From CAYTBN01 sp964542165 (lineage in GTDB: Bacteria; Myxococcota_A; UBA796; UBA9615; CAYRNR01), in the NCBI GenBank assembly GCA_964542165.1, contig CAZITQ010000014.1:6414-70413 (forward strand): a DNA stretch of 64,000 nt, in the 5' to 3' direction. The notes beneath the pieces were generated by a model that saw nothing but the letters and a program-made list of their open reading frames with translations, was not told the DNA's origin and did not search any database. Both the position numbers and the translations under genes were made by a program. Numbering within the stretch: position 1 is the stretch's first letter; each line of letters opens with the position of its first letter. This document shows positions 27,299 to 34,942 of this stretch, in pieces.

Positions 27299-29266
27299 AT
27301 GGGACCGGAGCCATCGCCCGTGACCCGTGTCCTCGCCCTCGCCCTGATCTTCGTTGCCGGTGCGGCGTCCGCGGCGGCCCCGGATCCCGCCGAGATTCCG
27401 CGCTCCGTGTGGCCCGAGGAATTCGGGGGGCGGGAGATCTCCCCGGAGACCTGGGCGGCCGCGCACCCCCCTGGGGGTCCGCTCCAGGTCGTCTCCCACT
27501 CCGTCGTCGCCGCCCAGGGCGGGCGCCGGACGTCCCGGGGGAGGGTCGTCGTGCTTGTCGAAGCTTCCCTCGGCGCTGGCCTCGAGGACGCCCTGGAGCT
27601 CTTCGTGGACGACCTGACGGTGGACGGCCACGACGTGGTGCTCCAGGGCCTGTCCGGGGGCGACGCCGCCGAGCTCAGAGCGCACCTGGCGCAACTGGAT
27701 GCCGACGACCCCCTCGTGGGAGCCCTGCTGATCGGCCCGGTTCCGGTGGCCTGGTTCGAGATCGAGGACGACCACAACGAGTACGGTCACGTGGTCTTCC
27801 CCTGCGACCTGTACTACATGGACCTGGACGGGGTGTGGGAGGACGACGACGGCGACGGAGTACCCGACCGCCACGAGGACGGGGAGGGGGACACCCGCCC
27901 CGAGATCTGGGTCGGTCGCCTGCTGGCCACCGAGGACATGGGGGACGAGACCGAGCTCGTCGCCGAGTACCTGGCCCGGAACCACGCCTTCCGACGGGGC
28001 GACATCCTTCCCACGGGGGACGCCCTGGTGTACGTGGACGACGACTGGGCCGAGTGGACGAACTGGTACGTTGGCGAGGTGGGGGCCGCCTTTCCCCAGG
28101 TGACGGCGGAGTCCGACGCCGACACGACCTGTGCGGGTGACTACACGGGACGGCTCCTGGGCGGTCACGACGCCGTGGCCCTGTACGTACACTCCAGCCC
28201 GGACGCCCACTTCTTCGTCCGCCACGGGCTGTACGACACCCTGACCTGGGACCAGATCCCCGCACCGGCGGACGCCCTGTTCTACAACCTGTTCGCCTGC
28301 TCGGCCGCCAACTTCGCCGACCACGTGTACCTGGCCGGCGTGTACGCCCTGCAGACCGACCACGGCCTGATCGCCCTGGGATCGACCAAGACGGGCGGGA
28401 TGCTCTCGGCGGGGCCCTATTACGACGCCCTGGCGAGCCACCGTTCCTTCGGCGAGGCCTTCGCCGACTGGTTCCGTGGACAGGCGCCCTACGACTTCGG
28501 CGAGGTCTGCTGGTCGTACGGCATGACCCTGGTGGGTGATCCGACCCTGCGGATCGGCTTCCCCACCCTGTGGCCCACCGTGCACGAGGTGGTCGAGGAC
28601 ACCCGCGACCGGGCGCCGATCCCGGTGGAGATCCGGGTGGACAACGCGGGTCTCGACGACCTGACCTGGACCGCCCAGGGGGATGTGGACTGGCTGACGG
28701 TGGAGCCGACGACGGGGGAGGCGGGGGACTGGATCGAGCTGACTCTCGAACCCTCGGGGCTGGCCCTCGGCCACCACCAGGCCGAGCTGCGCCTCGACGC
28801 CCCGGGTGCGACCAATCACCCCCTGGGGATCCCCGTCGAGCTTGCGGTGCTCGAGCCGGCCCAGATCTGCGTGGAGCCCGACCCCCTGGAGGGCTACCTC
28901 GTGCGGGGCGACGGTGGGGCCGAGACCCGGGTGGAGCTTCGCAACTGCCGTGAAGGGCGGATGGCCTGGGCCGTCGAGGCCGACGTGGACTGGATCGAGC
29001 TGCGGACCCCGGCGGGCGAGACGAGGGACGACGTGGCCTCGGTGCCGGTGATCTTCTCGATCCCCGGCCCCCGGGACGGTCGGTACGACGCGGTCCTGAC
29101 GTTCTCGTCATCGGACGCGGAGGGCCCACCCGTGGAGTTGCCCGTGGTGCTGCGCGTCGGCCCCGCGGGCTGCGAGGGCTGCGGGGTGCCCGGCCGCGGC
29201 CAACCCGTCAGCGCCGCGCTCGCCCTCCTGCTGTCGATGTTGTTGCTGGCGCGCCGCCGTTCTTGA
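27299..29266 (+). CDS. Gingipain-like (C25) cysteine peptidase with BACON-type domains and MYXO-CTERM tail
   Basis: 655 aa. Signal peptide VLALALIFVAGAASAA; the ATG at 27299 is used, but GTG 27320 has a better ribosome site. Residues about 80-420 match the C25 fold: LLIGPVPVAWFE, an acidic DDDGDGVPD loop, WVGRLLA, then candidate catalytic His 298 (LYVHSSPDAHF) and Cys 334 (YNLFACSAANF) followed by GLIALGSTKTGGM and a YGMTLVGDPTLR close. Two Ig-like BACON-type domains follow (LTWTAQGDVDWLTVEPTTG and MAWAVEADVDWIELRTPAG). The end GCEGCGVPGRG, a hydrophobic helix and LLARRRS is a MYXO-CTERM-like surface-sorting tail. Probable surface protease; activation is unknown. Confidence 0.82.
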   Translation: MGPEPSPVTRVLALALIFVAGAASAAAPDPAEIPRSVWPEEFGGREISPETWAAAHPPGGPLQVVSHSVVAAQGGRRTSRGRVVVLVEASLGAGLEDALELFVDDLTVDGHDVVLQGLSGGDAAELRAHLAQLDADDPLVGALLIGPVPVAWFEIEDDHNEYGHVVFPCDLYYMDLDGVWEDDDGDGVPDRHEDGEGDTRPEIWVGRLLATEDMGDETELVAEYLARNHAFRRGDILPTGDALVYVDDDWAEWTNWYVGEVGAAFPQVTAESDADTTCAGDYTGRLLGGHDAVALYVHSSPDAHFFVRHGLYDTLTWDQIPAPADALFYNLFACSAANFADHVYLAGVYALQTDHGLIALGSTKTGGMLSAGPYYDALASHRSFGEAFADWFRGQAPYDFGEVCWSYGMTLVGDPTLRIGFPTLWPTVHEVVEDTRDRAPIPVEIRVDNAGLDDLTWTAQGDVDWLTVEPTTGEAGDWIELTLEPSGLALGHHQAELRLDAPGATNHPLGIPVELAVLEPAQICVEPDPLEGYLVRGDGGAETRVELRNCREGRMAWAVEADVDWIELRTPAGETRDDVASVPVIFSIPGPRDGRYDAVLTFSSSDAEGPPVELPVVLRVGPAGCEGCGVPGRGQPVSAALALLLSMLLLARRRS

Positions 29267-29287
29267 CGATTCCTTTGCGTGGACAGG

Positions 29288-29313
29288 GGCCGGCGGGGGA
29301 TCGCCGGCCTTTT
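29288..29313 (+). terminator. Rho-independent terminator after the C25 peptidase gene
   Basis: GGCCGGCG (29288-29295) pairs perfectly with CGCCGGCC (29302-29309) around GGGGAT, followed by TTTT. It starts 22 nt after the stop codon, the best intrinsic terminator in the window. Confidence 0.8.
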
Positions 29314-29388
29314 CCGGTGGTGCGGGATGTGGAATACTACGCGCCGCCGGCATGGGGCCGTACGCCCCGCGTCACCGGAGGGACCGAC

Positions 29389-29661
29389 ATGGGTAGCAAG
29401 TTCCTCGAGAAGTTCGCCCCCTTCTACTTCCTCATCCAGTCCATGGGCTGGATCCCGGTGCTGGGCACCGTCCTGGGTCTGGTGGTCTGGGTCGCCAAGG
29501 GGCGGCAGCTGCAGCATGGGACCCGCACCATGTATCTGGTGATGGCGCTGTGGGCCGTTCTGATCAACGGCGTGGCGGCCATCGTGCTCTTCTACCTGAT
29601 CACCGCGGACCCGACGGTGGCAGCCGATGCGGCGGGGGCCGCCGGAGCCGCGGCGAACTGA
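29389..29661 (+). CDS. Small two-helix membrane protein
   Basis: 90 aa from ATG 29389 with GGAGGGACCGAC upstream. Two membrane helices are clear: about 12-38 (FYFLIQSMGWIPVLGTVLGLVVWVA) and 48-72 (MYLVMALWAVLINGVAAIVLFYLI), joined by a short basic loop, and an Ala/Gly-rich tail. No known family. It sits alone between a terminator and a glycosyltransferase gene. Confidence 0.7.
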   Translation: MGSKFLEKFAPFYFLIQSMGWIPVLGTVLGLVVWVAKGRQLQHGTRTMYLVMALWAVLINGVAAIVLFYLITADPTVAADAAGAAGAAAN

Positions 29662-29722
29662 CGTCCCGGGGCCCCTCCGTCCGGATCCCGCCTCTGACAC
29701 TCCTGCACAGATCCCAGCTGCC

Positions 29723-30922
29723 GTGCATCGACCTCTACGTATCCTGATGCTGACCCCGAGGGTGCCGTACCCCCCGGTGGGGGGGGACAGGTTGCGGCTG
29801 TACGAGATCTTCCGCGCCCTCTCCCGGCGCCATCGGCTGACCCTCGTGGCACTCGCGGAGCCGGGCGAGGACACCGTGGCCGCCCGCGAGGCGCTCGCCC
29901 GTCGGGCCGAATCGGTCCACATCTACCCCGTCCCGCGACTCGAGCGAATCGCCCGCTGCGCGGCGGGGCTGCTGGCCTCACGGCTGCCCCTGCAGGTGCA
30001 TTATTTCAATTGCCGCACGCTGATGGGGGATCTCGCCGGGCTCGCGCTGGACGCCGACGTGGTCCTGGCGTCCCTGATCCGGACGGCGCCGTTCGCCCTG
30101 GCCAGCGGGCGCCCCACCGTGGTGGACGTGCAGGACAGCATCTCGCTGAACTACCGCCGGTCGCTGCCCATGGTGGACCGGCGCACGCGGGTCCTGTACC
30201 GGCTGGAGCTCCCGCGTCTGGAGCGCTACGAACGCGAGGTCGCCGAGGCCGCAGATGGGATCTCCCTGGTGAGCCCCGTGGATCTGGCGGACCTCAGCGT
30301 CCGCGCGAGGCCGCGCCGCGCCGTGCTCGCGGGCAATGGCGTGCGAGCGGACCACTTCTCACCGGATGATGGCGTCCCGCCCGCGGCGGACCGGATCGTC
30401 TTTCTGGGCAACCTGCGCACGGTGGCCAACCGGGACATGGCCGTGCGGCTCGCGGGAGAGATCCTCCCCGGCGTGAGGGAGCAGCGACCCGGGGCCCAGC
30501 TCCACGTGGTCGGGGTCGAGGCCGGTCCCGCGGTTCGCAGGCTGGACGATGGGGACGCGGTACGCGTGATCGGATCGGTGGAGGATCCAGCCGAACCTCT
30601 GAGGGCCGCGTGGGTGACGGCCTGCCCCATGCGTCTCGGCGCCGGGGTGGCCAACAAGGTCCTCGAGTCCCTCTCCTGCGGGACGCCGGTGGTCCTGACG
30701 CCCATGGCGGCGGACGCGCTGGGCCTCGCGGACGGGGAAGGCGTCCGAATCGCCGAGGGCACCGATGGACTGACCCGGGCGCTGGTCGAGATCCTGACGG
30801 ACGAGAACCTGCGGGCCGACCTCTCCCTGCGGGCCCGGGAGATCGCCCTGGAACGCTTCGACTGGGCCGACGCCCTCGCCCCCCTCGAACAGCTCCTGAT
30901 CGAGGTCGCCGAGGGCGGCTGA
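29723..30922 (+). CDS. GT4-family glycosyltransferase
   Basis: About 399 aa if the GTG at 29723 is used (an ATG at 29627 is inside the preceding gene; the true start is uncertain). GT-B fold: RILMLTPRVPYPPVGGDRLRLYEIFRALSRRHRLTLV at the N-terminus resembles the PEP-CTERM/EpsH-associated sugar transferase family; the donor-binding half has FLGNLRTVANRDMAVRLAGEI, GVANKVLESLSCGTPVVLTPMAADAL with the E-x7-E-type loop. Likely transfers a sugar to a polysaccharide or glycolipid. No other polysaccharide genes adjoin it. Confidence 0.85.
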   Translation: MHRPLRILMLTPRVPYPPVGGDRLRLYEIFRALSRRHRLTLVALAEPGEDTVAAREALARRAESVHIYPVPRLERIARCAAGLLASRLPLQVHYFNCRTLMGDLAGLALDADVVLASLIRTAPFALASGRPTVVDVQDSISLNYRRSLPMVDRRTRVLYRLELPRLERYEREVAEAADGISLVSPVDLADLSVRARPRRAVLAGNGVRADHFSPDDGVPPAADRIVFLGNLRTVANRDMAVRLAGEILPGVREQRPGAQLHVVGVEAGPAVRRLDDGDAVRVIGSVEDPAEPLRAAWVTACPMRLGAGVANKVLESLSCGTPVVLTPMAADALGLADGEGVRIAEGTDGLTRALVEILTDENLRADLSLRAREIALERFDWADALAPLEQLLIEVAEGG

Positions 30923-30925
30923 GCC

Positions 30926-31555
30926 CTATTCGGCCTTCTCGTCGGCCTCGGCCTCGGCCCCGGTCTCGGCCCCGGTCTCGGCCTCGCCCTCGGCCGCCGC
31001 AGCCTTCACCAGCTTCGCACCGTCGGCCCACAGCACGTACTTGACCTCGTCCTTGGCGTCGTCGCCGTGGTGATCGTGGTGCTCGTGATCCTCGCCCTCG
31101 GCGGCGGCCTGCTTGTGCTTGGCGCACCCGGAGAAGGTCTTGATGGTGCCCTCGGCCACGACGTCACCGTCCTTCCAGCCCTCGGGGAACTGGAATACCT
31201 CGGTGTCCGACTTGACCATGAACTTGGCGTCCCCGTCGGCCAGGGTCAGCGAGCACCCGGAGCCGCAGCGGTGGACCGCGTTGCCCTGGATCCGAAGGGT
31301 CTTGCCCTCGAAGGGGGCGGGATCCGCCGCCAGGTCGGCGATGGCGGTCAGCTCGGTCCCTTCGGCCAGCTCGGCACCCACGGCGGCGGGCATCTCGGCC
31401 GGGGCCTCGTCGGCGGGATCGGCCGCCGCGTCGGCGGACTCGCCGGCCTCGGCGCCGGCGTCCGCGGCGTCGGTGGGGGCATCGGTGGTCTCGCAGGCGG
31501 CGAGCCAGGTGCCCAGCGCCAGGACGGACAGGATGAGGATCAGGTGCTTGCTCAT
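30926..31555 (-). CDS. OB-fold-like lipoprotein with His-rich loop (DUF4920-like)
   Basis: 209 aa; lipobox LGTWLAAC (Cys 21). An Ala/Glu/Asp-rich linker (about 22-65) precedes a small beta-rich domain: FEGKTLRIQGNAVHRCGSGCSLTLADGDAKFMV ... KDGDVVAEGTIKTFSGC, similar to DUF4920/OB-fold lipoproteins; the two Cys of HRCGSGC and that of SGC may bind metal. A His/Asp stretch EDHEHHDHHGDD suggests a metal-binding loop. The C-terminus is again acidic Ala-rich. Envelope protein possibly handling metals; inferred. Convergent with the glycosyltransferase gene. Confidence 0.68.
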   Translation of the reverse strand: MSKHLILILSVLALGTWLAACETTDAPTDAADAGAEAGESADAAADPADEAPAEMPAAVGAELAEGTELTAIADLAADPAPFEGKTLRIQGNAVHRCGSGCSLTLADGDAKFMVKSDTEVFQFPEGWKDGDVVAEGTIKTFSGCAKHKQAAAEGEDHEHHDHHGDDAKDEVKYVLWADGAKLVKAAAAEGEAETGAETGAEAEADEKAE

Positions 31556-31579
31556 TGGTTCCTCCTCGCAAACGGGGGG

Positions 31580-31585
31580 ATACTA
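31580..31585 (-). promoter_or_regulatory. Putative -10 for the His-rich lipoprotein gene
   Basis: TAGTAT on the minus strand, 24 nt before the start and ahead of a GAGGAGGAACC ribosome site. Confidence 0.35.
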
Positions 31586-31652
31586 CTCCCACGGTCGGGC
31601 GGCGGGAAGTCCCCTGCGAAACCCGCTGCGCCGGCCGGGGAGGGAGAGGGAC

Positions 31653-32732
31653 GTGGTCCCTTCGCGCCGCAATCCGCTGCTGCTGTTCGAGCGATTTCCG
31701 GAGTTGGCCCGGAACGTACCTCGCTTCCCCCTCGTCCGCCGTCCGACCCCCGTCCGCCGGCTCGCGGCCATGGGGGAGGAGCTCTCGCTGCCCGAGCTGT
31801 GGCTCAAGGACGACAGCGGGGGGCCCCCGGTGGGGGGCAACAAGGCGCGCAAGCTCGAATTCCTGGTGGGAGAGGCGCTGCGCAAACGCCGGCGGACCCT
31901 GGTCACCATGGGCTACCTGGGGACCAACCACGGCCTGGCCACCGCCCTGGCCGCCCGGGAGGCCGGGATGGACTCGGCGGTGGTGCTCATCGACGAGGTG
32001 GCCTCGGATCACGTGCGCGACACGTTGCTGCGCCTCCGGGGCGCCGGCGCGCGGATGTGGTACGCCCCCGGCGAGGTCCGCAGCGTCCCCAGGGTCGTCG
32101 CCGCCCTGGTCCGGGTCACGCTGCGGCGCTCGGCTCCCTACTGGATTCCACCGGGGGGCTCGTCGCCCCTGGGTACCCTCGGGTACGTGGAAGCGGGGCT
32201 GGAGCTGGCGGCCCAGATCGAGGCGGGGGAACTCCCCGCCCCCTCGGCGGTCTACCTTCCCCTGGGATCCGCGGGCACGTCGGCGGGTCTCACCCTGGGG
32301 TTGGCACTCGGCGGCGTGCGGACCCAGGTCCGGGCGGTGAGGGTGGTCGATCCCAAGATGGCGTCCGCGGCCAGGACCCTGCGGCTGTGCAAACGGGTGT
32401 GGAGGCTCCTGGGGGACCGGGGCAGGGTGGCCGATTCGCCGCCCGACCTGCACCTGGAGGCCGTGGGTGGATTCGAGGGACCCGGGTACGGTACCGACAC
32501 GCCGGAGGCCCTGGCCGCAGTGGCGCTGGCCCGGGAAGCCGAGGGCCTGGAGCTCGAGGTGACCTACACCGGCCGCACCCTCGCGGCCCTGTCCGCGGCG
32601 GCCCGGAGCGGCCGCCTCCACGGTCCCGTCCTGCTGTGGAACACCTTCCACGCGCGGGGGGAGCTACCCCCGGACACACCGGCGTGGACGGCGCTCCCGC
32701 GGGCGCTCCAGGGCCCCTTCCGCGGCCCCTGA
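31653..32732 (+). CDS. PLP-dependent ACC deaminase / D-cysteine desulfhydrase-like enzyme
   Basis: 359 aa from GTG 31653, preceded by AGGGAGAGGG. Fold-type II PLP protein: SGGPPVGGNKARKLEFLVG gives the PLP lysine (Lys 64, GGNK), LPLGSAGTSAGLTLGLAL is the phosphate-binding loop, and YGTDTPEALAAVALA and VLLWNTFHAR fit the C-terminal region of the family. Relatives deaminate 1-aminocyclopropane-1-carboxylate or desulfhydrate D-cysteine; the YLG loop (TMGYLGTNHGLATALAA) is where substrate choice differs, and I cannot tell which applies. Stands alone. Confidence 0.82.
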   Translation: MVPSRRNPLLLFERFPELARNVPRFPLVRRPTPVRRLAAMGEELSLPELWLKDDSGGPPVGGNKARKLEFLVGEALRKRRRTLVTMGYLGTNHGLATALAAREAGMDSAVVLIDEVASDHVRDTLLRLRGAGARMWYAPGEVRSVPRVVAALVRVTLRRSAPYWIPPGGSSPLGTLGYVEAGLELAAQIEAGELPAPSAVYLPLGSAGTSAGLTLGLALGGVRTQVRAVRVVDPKMASAARTLRLCKRVWRLLGDRGRVADSPPDLHLEAVGGFEGPGYGTDTPEALAAVALAREAEGLELEVTYTGRTLAALSAAARSGRLHGPVLLWNTFHARGELPPDTPAWTALPRALQGPFRGP

Positions 32733-32764
32733 GTCGGCACCTCGCGCGCCGCGCCCCCGCGCGG

Positions 32765-32773
32765 TGCTATGAT
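32765..32773 (+). promoter_or_regulatory. Putative extended -10 promoter for the GNAT-cNMP-methyltransferase gene
   Basis: TGCTATGAT (TGn + TATGAT, five of six to TATAAT), about 71 nt before the GTG. The GC-rich spacer before it gives no -35. Confidence 0.4.
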
Positions 32774-32844
32774 CGCCGCCACGACGGGGTGACAGCCGAG
32801 GTAGATGCCGGCCCCGAGCCGGCCGCGGACGAAGGGGAGCTGCC

Positions 32845-34854
32845 GTGTTCGTTCGAGTCCAGGAAGCCACGTCCCGGGCCGACCGGGAGGAGATCTACCG
32901 CTTCCGGTACCGTGTGTATGTCGAGGAGCTGAAGAAGCCGCTCCCGTTCGCCGATCACGAGCGCCGGATCTACACCGACGAGCTGGACGACCAGGCCCGG
33001 ATCCTGGTGGCCTACGACGAGAACGCCGGGACGATCGTGGGGACGGTACGGACGATGTTCGGGGCGGAGACCGCCTTCCCGCCCTCCCTGGTCGACAAGC
33101 TCAGCCTGGGCCCCTTGCTGGAGGAGCCAGGACCCGATCGAATCTGCCACTCCGGCATGTTCATGGTCGACCCGGCCTACCGCGGCCTGACCATCGCCTC
33201 GCAGCTCGTCGCCACCATGTACCGGATCGCGTACGAAGTCGGCGCACTGCTGGAGATCTGCATCTCCGAGCTGGCGCTGGTCCGACCCTACTACCAGATG
33301 GGCTACCGACCCTTTGCCCCTCCGTTCCGACCCTACGAGAGCGCGGGCCTCCGGGTTCCCCTGGCCTGGACGCTGCGTGACCGGGACTACCTGCAGTCGG
33401 TGGGTAGCCCCTTCGCCGGATTCCTGGCCCCGGAGATGTCCGACAGCGGGGCGATGGCCGCGATCCTGGACCGCAGGTACGAGGATTTCCGCAGCCCGAA
33501 GGTGACCCCGCGCAAGCTCGGGGAGTTCTGGTCCGCCGTGGCCCATTCGAGCCCCGCGTTCCGACCGCCGTCGATCTTCGAGGGTGTGGACCGCGAGCGC
33601 ATCGATCCCTACCTGGAGAACCTGCCGACGTTGCAGGTGCCTGCGGGGCAGCGGTTCTACACCCGGGGCGAGAACGAGAAGGGGATGGGGCTGCTGCTGT
33701 CGGGCAAGCTGGGTGTGACGCTGGACGACGGTCCGGATCCCTTCCTGTTCGCCGTGTTGACACCGGGGGAGCTGTTCGGCGAGATGGCCAACTTCCTCAG
33801 TTCGGGACGCTCCGCGAGCTTGCTGGCGCTGGAGGACTCCGAGGTCCTCCTGCTGCCCGACGGCCTGGTGGAGAAGCTCGAGCGCAAGGACCCCGAGGTG
33901 GGGCAGGCCGTCCGTCGCAACGTCACCGCACTGCTGGCCAGCCGCCTGGACGCCATGAACCACCGGGTCGTCGGCCTGAGCCGTGGCAACCCCGAGCGCG
34001 TGCGCCCGAGCCCCGTGCCACCGCCGGCGCCCCCGGTGGCGCGGGCGAAGATGGAGTCCTACTCCATCGCCACCCTCGAGGACTCGGAGGCCGAGCTGGA
34101 TCGGCTGGAGCAGCAGGCCGCGGTTGGCCAGGAGATCGAGTCCGTGTGGTTCCGCCGCATCGGCTTCGAGGACTCCAGGACCTTCCTGGACATCGGCTCG
34201 GGGCCCGGCCTGACCAGCTTCCTGCTGGCCCGACTCTTCCCCCGCGCGCGAGTGCTCGGCGTGGAGCCCGAGGTTCGCCTGCGCGCCCGCGCCGTCGAGC
34301 GCTCCGAGGAGATGGGGCTGCAGGAGCGGGTGACCTTCATGGACGGCACCGGCGAGGCGCTCCCCCTGGAGGCCGACTCCGTGGACTTCGTCTACTGCCG
34401 CTTCTTGCTGCAGCACGTCTCGCGGCCCGTGGGCCTGCTCGAGGAGGCCTGCCGCGTGGTCCGACCGGGTGGGATCATCGGCGTGATGGACGTGGACGAC
34501 GGTGGCATCGTGGTCCACCCCGAACCGATGGGTTTCCAGGAGTTTCAGCGGCGGGTCTACGAGTCCCAGGCCACCCTGGGGGGCGACCGCCGGGTGGGAC
34601 GCAAGCTCGCCGCCCTCCTGGAGGAGGCGGGCTTCGAGGGGGCGAGGACCGACGTACTCAACATCTCCTCCCACGTCTTCCCGATCCAGCAGCTCGCCGA
34701 CCTGGCCTTCAGCTTCAAGGCCCAGACGCTCCGGCGCGCCGGTCTGTGGGACGAGGCGGACGAGGAGCTCCTGGACGCGCTGCAGAACCTGGCGGGTCGG
34801 CCGGACGCGTGGCTCTACGTGCCGGTGTTCCTGGCCCACGCCCGCAAACCCTGA
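32845..34854 (+). CDS. Three-domain fusion: GNAT-like acyltransferase, cNMP-binding domain, SAM methyltransferase
   Basis: 669 aa. Domain 1 (about 1-180): RFRYRVYVEEL, ILVAYDENAGTIVGTVR and MFMVDPAYRGLTIASQLVATMY, the GNAT / FeeM-like N-acyl amino acid synthase pattern. Domain 2 (about 240-375): a cyclic-nucleotide-binding fold, QRFYTRGENEKGMGLLLSGKLGV and PGELFGEMANFLSSGRSASLLALE (the phosphate-binding cassette FGEMA). A Pro-rich linker (385-400) leads to domain 3 (about 405-669), a class I methyltransferase with FLDIGSGPGLTSFLLA (motif I) and VEEACRVVRPGGIIGVMDVDDGG. GTG start with GGGGAGCTGCC. The middle domain should let cAMP or cGMP control one or both enzyme activities. The products made are unknown. 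A membrane kinase gene follows. Confidence 0.82.
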   Translation: MFVRVQEATSRADREEIYRFRYRVYVEELKKPLPFADHERRIYTDELDDQARILVAYDENAGTIVGTVRTMFGAETAFPPSLVDKLSLGPLLEEPGPDRICHSGMFMVDPAYRGLTIASQLVATMYRIAYEVGALLEICISELALVRPYYQMGYRPFAPPFRPYESAGLRVPLAWTLRDRDYLQSVGSPFAGFLAPEMSDSGAMAAILDRRYEDFRSPKVTPRKLGEFWSAVAHSSPAFRPPSIFEGVDRERIDPYLENLPTLQVPAGQRFYTRGENEKGMGLLLSGKLGVTLDDGPDPFLFAVLTPGELFGEMANFLSSGRSASLLALEDSEVLLLPDGLVEKLERKDPEVGQAVRRNVTALLASRLDAMNHRVVGLSRGNPERVRPSPVPPPAPPVARAKMESYSIATLEDSEAELDRLEQQAAVGQEIESVWFRRIGFEDSRTFLDIGSGPGLTSFLLARLFPRARVLGVEPEVRLRARAVERSEEMGLQERVTFMDGTGEALPLEADSVDFVYCRFLLQHVSRPVGLLEEACRVVRPGGIIGVMDVDDGGIVVHPEPMGFQEFQRRVYESQATLGGDRRVGRKLAALLEEAGFEGARTDVLNISSHVFPIQQLADLAFSFKAQTLRRAGLWDEADEELLDALQNLAGRPDAWLYVPVFLAHARKP

Positions 34855-34876
34855 CGGGCTGCCGTGTTCCTCGCGG

Positions 34877-34885
34877 TGGTAGAAT
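34877..34885 (+). promoter_or_regulatory. Putative extended -10 promoter for the Ser/Thr kinase gene
   Basis: TGGTAGAAT (TGn + TAGAAT), 57 nt before the ATG used for the kinase, directly after the fusion gene. Confidence 0.4.
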
Positions 34886-34942
34886 CCCCCAACGCGCCTC
34901 CGCCCGAGGATGGGCGGGGCTGATGAGGGACACGTCGCGTCG

